Assembly: GCA_019775845.1 (NCBI GenBank)
Contig: JADQAV010000002.1
Coordinates: 2,666,001-2,730,000, forward strand
Direction of reading: 5' to 3'
DNA from: Myrmaecium sp. VS I D KN 1
Taxonomy: Eukaryota; Ascomycota; Dothideomycetes; Valsariales; Valsariaceae
Length of the DNA stretch: 64,000 bases
The position numbers and the translations under genes are program-made. Shown here in pieces: positions 57,005-64,000 of this stretch (position 1 is its first letter; every line of letters starts with the position of its first letter). The notes beneath the pieces were generated by a model, which was not told where the DNA came from, made no database searches, and was given only the letters and a program-made list of their open reading frames with translations.

Positions 57005-57546
57005 GGCCGGGGAGGTGGGATGTGGGAATGGATGGGAGATGGGGGTTGGGTTGGGTTGGGTATGTACTATGTATGTATGTCTCATGTTCCAGCGGGAGGG
57101 ATCTGAGACAGTGACGGGTTGTTTGCGTTTAGTCTGGCTGTGTGTGTGTGTGGGTGTAGGAAGCGGACCCTTGTGGTGAGCGGCTTGAGGGGTGAGACAT
57201 GTACGTACTTTTTTTCCTTTGCTTGTTCTTTCTGGTTGGATGTGGATGTGATTGTGGAAGTGGATGTGGATGAGGCTGGACGGTTGAGATGCGCGTCATT
57301 CTCTTCTCTTTTCTTTTTCTGATTCTCTTGAGGCATGACTAGTGTAAGGGTGAGATGGGATAGCTGAAGGAAAGAAAGAAATATGTTGGAGTGGTGTAGC
57401 ATCTCTTCTATATCGATATCATTCACGATCATATAGTAACCTACCGACGTCGAGAGCCTAGCGGTTGGTTATTACAAAGTTGATTCTCACCGTAGTAGTC
57501 TTTATCTACTGTGTCAAACCGATTCCATAGTAGCAATTTCCCTGGC

Positions 57547-57566
57547 TATATATATATATATATATA
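57547..57566 (+). repeat. TA dinucleotide microsatellite
   Basis: Ten TA units between CCTGGC and CAGATG. Confidence 0.9.
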
Positions 57567-58224
57567 CAGATGGGCCCTTTTCCTCTCTCTATCCCTTTCG
57601 ATCCCTCTAATCAATAAGGTGAGCGACGTCCCCAGCTCAGCCTCGCCAATGGCACATCAGGGCGGGGATGGGAGGAGGTGGGGCCATCGGGCTGTTCTTC
57701 TCCCGCCGTTCCCCCCCGCCCGTGGGGGGCCCTTGCAGCCTCGCCCCTCGCCCGTTTAGGCAGTCAGCCAGCCGGCCAGCCAGCCCTGTGTGAGCAGCGA
57801 GCAAGTGAACTGGCTCACATCTCCCCTAATATTCAGGTACATTTAAGTGAGAGCGAGCATTCACCTTCTACACCTAGGTCATTTATACATATTGATTTTC
57901 AACTCCAATAACCGCCTTACCTCCCATTGGCCAGAAGGTCCCGGTCACCATCACTGTCGCATCCGCTGGGGTCGCGGCAGCCAAGGGGCGGATCCGCCCG
58001 AATGTGGACATCCGGGGATAGGGGGTGGTGGGGGAGGAAAACAAAAGGAACGAACGTGGAACGTGTCGACGGCCGGTTCGCGAAGGCGTTTGTTGGCAGC
58101 AACTCTCCCATCGGCTCCGTTGGGCTCGGGGTGGTGTCAAGGGGGGGCGCCCTGCCCTATCAGCTAGCGAGGCTGCTGGGCCGTGGGCCGGGAGCCCTGC
58201 CCTCCCTTCTCCCTCTCTTCCTTT

Positions 58225-58275
58225 NNNNNNNNNNNNNNNNNNNNNNNNNNNNAACCCCCCCCCCCCCCCCCCCCC
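58225..58275. other. Assembly gap (28 N) followed by poly-C
   Basis: Bases 58225-58252 are N. They are followed by AA and about 21 consecutive C. The gap length may be a placeholder; the homopolymer suggests sequencing failed in a C-rich (G-rich on the other strand) tract. Confidence 0.98.
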
Positions 58276-59631
58276 GACGCTCTGGTTATTGGGCCTCTCG
58301 CATTATCGAGTCATCCTTTTTTTTGGCATCAGGACCCGATGACAGAGTGGGTTAGTTTGGTACATACTGTAGAGATGGCGAATTGGTGTCCTGCTGCCCG
58401 AACCGAACGGAGGCAGGCAGGCATGCCAGGCCGGGCGGATGAGGCAGCTGCTTGAGGCCTGCTAGGCGCTCGCTCACTTTATTCTCGATCAGTCATCATT
58501 CATTGACCGGGGCTGGATGGACTGGGGTCGTGATCGGTAAGGAAGCGGGAGCCTCCTTCTTTTTTTGTCTTCCCCTCTCTTTCTCCTTTTCCTTTTTCTC
58601 GTCCTTCGAATCAATGGGAGGCATGGCGGGATGGGAGGTCAGCAGTGCGTCGGTAGGGATGCGATCAACGATTGTTCATTGACGGTGATGAGTCTGAAGA
58701 TGAGGGGAAAGAAGATGGTGAGGGGTTAGGAGGAAGGAGGGTTGTGACTGGATTTGCTTTTGATTGATGACGGTGATGTTGTTGATGATGATGATGAGGG
58801 GTGGAGAGGACAAGCAATCAAGATGCGGTGTGGTGTGGTGTGGATGCGCGTGTCTGCATCCACTCCTCCTACTGCTACCTATTAACTCCCTCGCTCATTC
58901 AACTTATGTATGCGCTCGCCAATTCTGCTCACGCACTGTAGTAGTCATTTCATCCATCACTTCATTCATCCATCCGTCCTCCTCTCTCCTCCTAACAATC
59001 ACATTCACAACCACAACAACCCATCGGCCTTTCTTACCCGTCCAGTCACCTTGTGCGACTCAATCCTCCTCTCTCTGTAGCCTCTGTGCGCTCTGCTTTG
59101 TCCTCTTCTGTGCCGTCCTCGGAGTGGGTGAGGTTGTAATAGGCAGGGCATGGCTGGGTAAGGTTGCACTCCAGCAAACGGACATACTTCTTTCGTCCGC
59201 TCCCCCTCCTCCCTTTCCATCCGGCAATCCTTTTCTGCCTTTTTTTCCCTTCCTCCTGTCCGCCGCCTTGCACGGCACCGCGCGGCACGACACCACACCA
59301 CACCAAAACATCCCACGACACACCACAACACGACACCACAGCACAGCGTGCGCAGCACGGCACGGCACGGTACGGTACAGCCCATCCAGCCCAGCCTAGC
59401 CCCAGCGCTGCCCTCTGGATCGCGGAGAGGAAGCGGGCGAGTCTTGATTCCTCTCCTCTCTTCCCTTTTCGTTCTTCTGTCCTCCATTCCATCCCTCCAG
59501 ATCCTCCTTGGCTCCCGGGCGCTTCAGCTTCCCGTTCGGTTTTGGGGTGGCAGCCAACCAGCGTAGCCTGCGTGCCTTGCGGCTGACCTTTGCAACTTTA
59601 GGTGAGGGACCGCCCCCCGTGTAGCCTCGCG

Positions 59632-59660
59632 CCCCGCCGCCGCCGCCGCCGCCGCCGCCG
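59632..59660 (+). repeat. GCC trinucleotide run
   Basis: About nine to ten GCC/CCG units in tandem, not within any supported coding frame. Confidence 0.85.
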
Positions 59661-60294
59661 AACGCCACAGCCACTTTCAGCCCAAGGCCCCTCCCTCAGG
59701 TCCCTCCCTCCCGCTCCTCTCCTCGCGACGAACAACGGTCCGGCGCGGGTTGTGCCTGACCGGGCCCTAGCGATCCGCCGCTAAAACGGGCGGACAGCTT
59801 GGGCTGACCTGGGACGACCTCCCGTCCTCCCTCTTCTCCAGGCGCGATTGACTCTCCGGACGTTGCCCTTCGGTACCTCGCTTTCGACGTTTGCCGCCCG
59901 CTCCCACAGCCACAATTGCCTTCGGGATCCTCTACGCGCACAACCGCGGCGCCTCCGCCTTGTCCTCCGCCTCTTCTTCCACCGTTTCCCGTTCCGCCTT
60001 CCTCAACCTTGAGCGCCCGCATCCCATTCAGACGCCTCGTTCCTCGTTCGTCGTTCTTCGTCCCACAAGCCCCTCGCCGTTGCACGACATCATCTTTCCA
60101 TCCCGCTTGACTGGCAGATATGAACTGACGGGTCGTGTCGCGCGTTTCAGACCCCTCCACAGCATGAACTCCGCACACCCTTAACATCCCTTCCCAGCCC
60201 AGTACACGCCCGGAAACCTTCTTGGCCTGCAAACCTTCCACCCTCCCACCTTGCTGGGCCATCCTCTCCGCGGCCCCGGCTCGGCAGCCTCCGT

Positions 60295-63213
60295 ATGGCT
60301 CTGACCATGCCGCAATCCTTCCTATTCGCAGACGACATCCGCGTCGGCTCCTCCACCGACCACCGCACGCAGAAGACCAACATGTGGAAGAAATGGTCGT
60401 TACAACGGCTGGGGAACTGGTTGATGAAAGACGAGTCTGGCTTGCCTCCCCCTGTGCCCGAAGAGAAGGATGATTTGCCGTCGGAAAAGCAAGACGCACA
60501 ACTCCCGTTCTCCATGAGACGGACGTCAAAGAAAGTGATCCCTGGACTTCAGCGGGCCATCACCTTCAGGCGACAGGATTCGGAGCGAAGAGATCGACTG
60601 GTTCCATGCCTGGAGAAGAAGCGTGCGACTTCAGCCGATCGACAGAGCTCTTCTCGAACCCGAGATCGTTCGCCGCCCCCTGTCTCTCTGCCGTCGATGT
60701 CTGCCCCGGAAGTTGGGGAACTGATTCACGACACCGCGCCCAGCTCATTCGCGAAACCAGGACCTGGCCTGCAGCTCGACATAGCCCCCCGATCATCTGT
60801 TGCGATACCAGACGTTTATCCAGGATCAGCACCTCTGGATGAGTCTTTCGTCGCATACCCCTGTACCAGCCCCATCTCTTTACGTAGCCAGTTTTCCCGC
60901 GACGACAACCGCAGTGACGCTGGAAGCATTGACGAACAGGAGATACAGGAGGAACTGATCACCAAATGGATTTTGAACCTGAGCATGCACTTTAGAGACC
61001 TATCGGACCGGGAAAAGTTTTTCATCACCTATGCAGAAGAACCAAATAAATGGAGGAAAGTGACTGTCTCAGTTGACTATCGCGACGCTCCACCGGGGTC
61101 GTTGGAAGAGGAGCTGAAGGGGTTGCATTATCAGAGGGATAAGAGCGCTCGCATTTACGAGTCGATTCGCGATTCTCTCCGGGACATCCAGTTCTACGAG
61201 ACCGTCACCAACCTGAAACTTCAAACCGATGATGGCCGCCTGCATGTGCATGTCACTGAGGACCTCAATGAGATTGTTCCGTATCCTTCGATCTCAGCCG
61301 TAGAGCACATCGACTGTAAGAAGATTCCGGAGAGCGCCGTCCTCTTCGACTCGCACATCTCCGGTTTCGTGTACAAGGTGGCGGTCGGGGGCAATGTCTT
61401 TATCAAAAAGGAGATCCCCAGCCCCGACACAGTGGAAGAATTCCTGTACGAGGTCAACGCTCTCTATAACCTTCAGTCATCCAGCAGCGTGATCCGATTC
61501 GAGGGCATCATCGTCGATGAGAGCGGGGAATATATCAAGGGCCTCCTCATCAGTTTTGCCGAGCAAGGTGCTCTAGTTGACTTGATGTATGATCTGCGCG
61601 GCACGCAGGACTTGGCCTGGAGCCGGAGGGAACGGTGGGCTCGGCAGATCGTGCAGGGTCTTTCGGAGATCCACGAGTCTGGGTTCGTGCAGGGCGACTT
61701 CACGCTCTCCAACATCGTGATCGATGCCAATGATGAGGCAAAGATCATCGATATCAACCGTCGGGGTTGCCCGGTGGGCTGGGAACCACCGGAGCTCTCG
61801 AGGCTTATTCAAAGCGGTCAAAGGGTTTCCATCTATATTGGGGTCAAGTCCGATCTGTTCCAACTCGGAATGGTGCTGTGGGCACTGGCGGAGGAACAGG
61901 ACGAACCGGAACGCCAGGATCAGCCCCTGTCGTTCACTCCAGCGAGCCTGGCGGTCCCTGAGTACTTCAAGGAGGTCGTCCAGATCTGCCTCAGTGATGA
62001 CCCGCGTCAGCGCTTGTCCGCCAGAGACCTGCTAGCTCGCTTCCCACGCCATGTGGAGCGGACATCACCTCGTCCGGAACGTCAGTCCAGACAGAGTGTC
62101 TCGACTCATCGTTCCGATAAGGAGTATATCGATCCCGCAATGGCCGTCGGTCGAGAGGACATCGACCAGTATCGCACACAACACCAGACTGTCTACCCGT
62201 CCGAGATTTCCACGGATGCGCTGACCTTCGCGGATGGCCATCCCTCCACGGAAGATCACGATCATAGCTCTGGATCGTACATCGTTCCGCACCGGAGACC
62301 AAGCCATTCGGGCCATCGAAACGGCTCGTACGAATCTCCCCCCACTGCACCCTTGTCAACGAGGTCGCTTGACGATAGCGAGCTCGATCATGATTCTATC
62401 GACCTGCCCGATGAACGAGAAGGGCGCTGGGAGCAAGTGTATATCGACAGAGACACCCGGGTGATGCAGAGATCGGTGCTGGAGACCGATTCTAGAGATG
62501 AAGTACCGGAACACATCCTGGCTGAACCGCATGAGGGATCGTTCCATCCTGACCTTCTGTTCGCGCGTGAGAGGAAGACGTCGGATCCGCTCGCGGCTGC
62601 TATGTTGATTCGCCCCCCGGACGAGAGCCAGTTATCGAGCGGGAATGACCTCACTCCTGTGGGGTCGGTTTTACCTGCGCCTTCGGAAGGGCAGGATCCC
62701 GAAAGTGTACATCATTCTCCTGATGATTCTACAGATAGGAATGCTACTCGGACGTGGAGCCACGAGTCCTCGAAGTCGTCCAGCTCCGGTCAAAAGACGG
62801 TCCACAGTCCTTCGGAACCAACCCATATGATCAGGGTAACTCGATCGGTTTTAGACATGGAAAACCCGTCTCCAGAACACCCGCCATCCACCAGTAACCA
62901 AACAACCCCATCCAACCGCGGTGACGAAGAGAAGCCATGCGCCACCCCCACACTCACCAAATGGCTCCCCAAACCAGACGAGATCCGCTTCTGCACCTGC
63001 GCCCACTCGTCGAGCCCGCCATCCGATCTGCATCCGCCACCACTACCACCATCCAGCACCTCCCCTCCTCCACACCACAGTCGCCGTCGCCGCTCTCAAG
63101 ATGGGAGGGACGTACGACCCGACCCGCTTCAGGGGGCAAGGCTGGCGGAGCTCCCGAGACGGCCGCGCCATCAGGATTCGGGGTTTGATGAGCCGGGGTT
63201 TTTGTCGGGCTAG
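60295..63213 (+). CDS. Protein-kinase-like protein with long disordered flanks
   Basis: Single open frame, 972 aa, not recognised as a named kinase. Residues 1-215 are basic/polar and disordered (RRTSKKVIPGLQRAITFRRQ). About 215-345 is a helical region (EELITKWILNLSMHFRDLSD, REKFFITYAEEPNKWRKVTV) reminiscent of accessory domains in fungal kinases. The kinase-like fold spans about 355-590: Lys in VFIKKEI (371/372), Glu in FLYEVNAL, catalytic-loop Asp468 and Asn473 in VQGDFTLSNIVID, metal Asp486 in IIDINRRG, then WEPPEL and SDLFQLGMVLWALAEE. The HRD Arg and Lys are replaced (QGDFT) and DFG is DIN, but the key Asp and Asn residues remain, so activity is possible. Residues 600-972 are disordered, acidic/Ser-rich, ending Pro- and Arg-rich. 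Confidence 0.8.
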   Translation: MALTMPQSFLFADDIRVGSSTDHRTQKTNMWKKWSLQRLGNWLMKDESGLPPPVPEEKDDLPSEKQDAQLPFSMRRTSKKVIPGLQRAITFRRQDSERRDRLVPCLEKKRATSADRQSSSRTRDRSPPPVSLPSMSAPEVGELIHDTAPSSFAKPGPGLQLDIAPRSSVAIPDVYPGSAPLDESFVAYPCTSPISLRSQFSRDDNRSDAGSIDEQEIQEELITKWILNLSMHFRDLSDREKFFITYAEEPNKWRKVTVSVDYRDAPPGSLEEELKGLHYQRDKSARIYESIRDSLRDIQFYETVTNLKLQTDDGRLHVHVTEDLNEIVPYPSISAVEHIDCKKIPESAVLFDSHISGFVYKVAVGGNVFIKKEIPSPDTVEEFLYEVNALYNLQSSSSVIRFEGIIVDESGEYIKGLLISFAEQGALVDLMYDLRGTQDLAWSRRERWARQIVQGLSEIHESGFVQGDFTLSNIVIDANDEAKIIDINRRGCPVGWEPPELSRLIQSGQRVSIYIGVKSDLFQLGMVLWALAEEQDEPERQDQPLSFTPASLAVPEYFKEVVQICLSDDPRQRLSARDLLARFPRHVERTSPRPERQSRQSVSTHRSDKEYIDPAMAVGREDIDQYRTQHQTVYPSEISTDALTFADGHPSTEDHDHSSGSYIVPHRRPSHSGHRNGSYESPPTAPLSTRSLDDSELDHDSIDLPDEREGRWEQVYIDRDTRVMQRSVLETDSRDEVPEHILAEPHEGSFHPDLLFARERKTSDPLAAAMLIRPPDESQLSSGNDLTPVGSVLPAPSEGQDPESVHHSPDDSTDRNATRTWSHESSKSSSSGQKTVHSPSEPTHMIRVTRSVLDMENPSPEHPPSTSNQTTPSNRGDEEKPCATPTLTKWLPKPDEIRFCTCAHSSSPPSDLHPPPLPPSSTSPPPHHSRRRRSQDGRDVRPDPLQGARLAELPRRPRHQDSGFDEPGFLSG

Positions 63214-64000
63214 GCGTACGGGACGTTTTCTCTCTTGAGCCTTGGCTGCGAAGGGATACAGCAGCAGCAGGATTATCACGAGGGTTAAACAACCCGGCTT
63301 TTCTTCCCGAGAGTATGCGCGCGCACACATACAAAAAGAGATAAATGAAGAGCTAGAAGGGGGCGAGACACGCAACGTACCTCTAGCAGCACGACGGAAC
63401 GAACTTTCATGACCTCTCAGAGTAAGAACCACAAAGACACTGTTCTCGACTAGGCGTTGGTTACCCAAACGCTTTTCACGCTTTAACGGCTTTACGAATC
63501 TGCTTCGCTTTTCTTTCTTGCCAACGTATGGGTATTATTAGGTTTCACTGTTCGTTATCCTTCTTCTTTTGGTTTCTCGGGGTGTTTCTCCTCTCTAAAT
63601 CTAGAAAAGCGTGGAACCTTTAAAGGGCTTGCTATTATCGTTTGCTTTTGTCTTGATTCAGGGCGGTTGTTCCTTGCTTCTTTTTGTCCCTTTTGGTTAT
63701 CTTTTTTACGGTGGCGGGCATTTATGAGATATGATCATATTCCATGGGAAGAATAAAACAAACTATAGGGGAGGCGGGGTGGCTTGCTTTTGTTTTGTTC
63801 TCGTTCTTTTTCTTTTTCTTGTCCTGTCTTGGGTTGGGTTTGGTCAGGATAGGTGGGTTTGGATATTTGTTATTTAGGTTTGGCAGGTTGGACCTGGATT
63901 TTGATGTGGGCATTGTGATCTTACGAACGGACGGAGTTAGGTTAGGTATCCCTATCGAATGGGCATTCATACCCATATCTTTCCCGTTTAAAGAAGAGGA
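63214..64000. other. 3' flank of the kinase-like gene
   Basis: 0.8 kb to the window edge. T-rich with CTTTT/TTCTT patches; a minus-strand frame at 63722-63976 is Lys/Asn/Pro-rich and looks like translated low-complexity DNA. No gene recognised. Confidence 0.5.

Larger units (their letters stand above)
55671..60294. other. Long gene-free, low-complexity region between ddi1 and the kinase-like gene
   Basis: 4.6 kb with no supported gene. Order of content: T-rich ddi1 3' flank (55850-55940, CATC/CATT patches), G-rich tracts (56640-57060) with the 8-bp minisatellite, a TA run, C/G-rich sequence at 57640-57780, an assembly gap with flanking poly-C, CATT patches (58950-58985), CACGAC/GGCAC patches (59270-59380) and a GCC triplet run. 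The last 500 bp is C/T-rich and probably the leader of the gene at 60295. Confidence 0.55.

Noticed and set aside
56744-57179. Trp/Phe/Gly repeat peptides at the minisatellite
   Set aside because: They are the translation of GTGGTTTG units in different frames; no coding evidence outside the repeat.
59696-60529. A 277-codon minus-strand frame overlapping the kinase-like start
   Set aside because: Low-complexity Gly/Arg-rich sequence that overlaps a well-supported + strand gene; no motif.
1-64000. Search for LTR elements, other transposons, CRISPR arrays or a secondary-metabolite cluster
   Set aside because: No reverse transcriptase, integrase, transposase, spaced direct repeats or backbone synthase motif was seen in any frame. 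The retropepsin-like fold in ddi1 belongs to a normal host gene.

Overview
The window is nuclear DNA of a filamentous ascomycete (Pezizomycotina, most likely Eurotiomycetes). The evidence is short introns of about 43-150 nt with GT..AG ends, no operons, and recognisable fungal families: an AA9 lytic polysaccharide monooxygenase with a fungal CBM1, a KRE9/KNH1 cell-wall protein, a Zn2Cys6 factor, a PepP-type aminopeptidase and Rot1. The class-level guess rests on remembered family resemblance, not on a search. I rebuilt 22 protein genes; every splice model listed keeps its frame from start to stop, except bro1, which runs off the left edge.

Layout. 1-9.6 kb: bro1 (ESCRT/endosome), mdj1 (mitochondrial DnaJ), a SAP30-type Sin3/HDAC subunit, and a divergent gene resembling DUF6697 proteins. 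10.7-16.6 kb: a secreted AA9-CBM1 cellulose oxidase, a PHO80-like cyclin and a KRE9/KNH1 beta-1,6-glucan protein. 17-27.5 kb: Xaa-Pro aminopeptidase, then convergent rrp8 and nog1 (both ribosome biogenesis), then tim23 and orotate phosphoribosyltransferase back to back. 28.3-31.9 kb: a large Zn2Cys6 regulator. 37.5-44.6 kb: mtr10 (importin), sme1 (SmE), a 5-formyl-THF cyclo-ligase and rot1, packed as alternating divergent and convergent pairs. 45.5-55.7 kb: a PAP2 membrane protein, a BTB/POZ protein, a GNAT acetyltransferase and ddi1. 60.3-63.2 kb: a 972-residue protein-kinase-like protein.

Three long gene-free stretches (31.9-37.6, 50.6-54.0 and 55.7-60.3 kb) are rich in microsatellites and homopurine/homopyrimidine tracts. 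They contain G-quadruplex-type G runs, a 9-copy 8-bp minisatellite and one assembly gap of 28 N. I found no convincing tRNA, rRNA, CRISPR array, transposon, LTR element or biosynthetic gene cluster. This looks like ordinary euchromatic core genome with a few carbohydrate-active and cell-wall genes.

The most unusual features are in gene structure. The ddi1 start codon is split by an intron. nog1 has a 14-nt micro-exon after a 6-nt coding first exon. tim23 and sme1 also have very short first coding exons. mtr10 carries a stop-free, in-frame 51-nt intron. The LPMO carbohydrate-binding module is completed by a 7-codon last exon. The aminopeptidase has an in-frame upstream start that would add a presequence-like N-terminus. 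I saw no clearly new multi-gene system.
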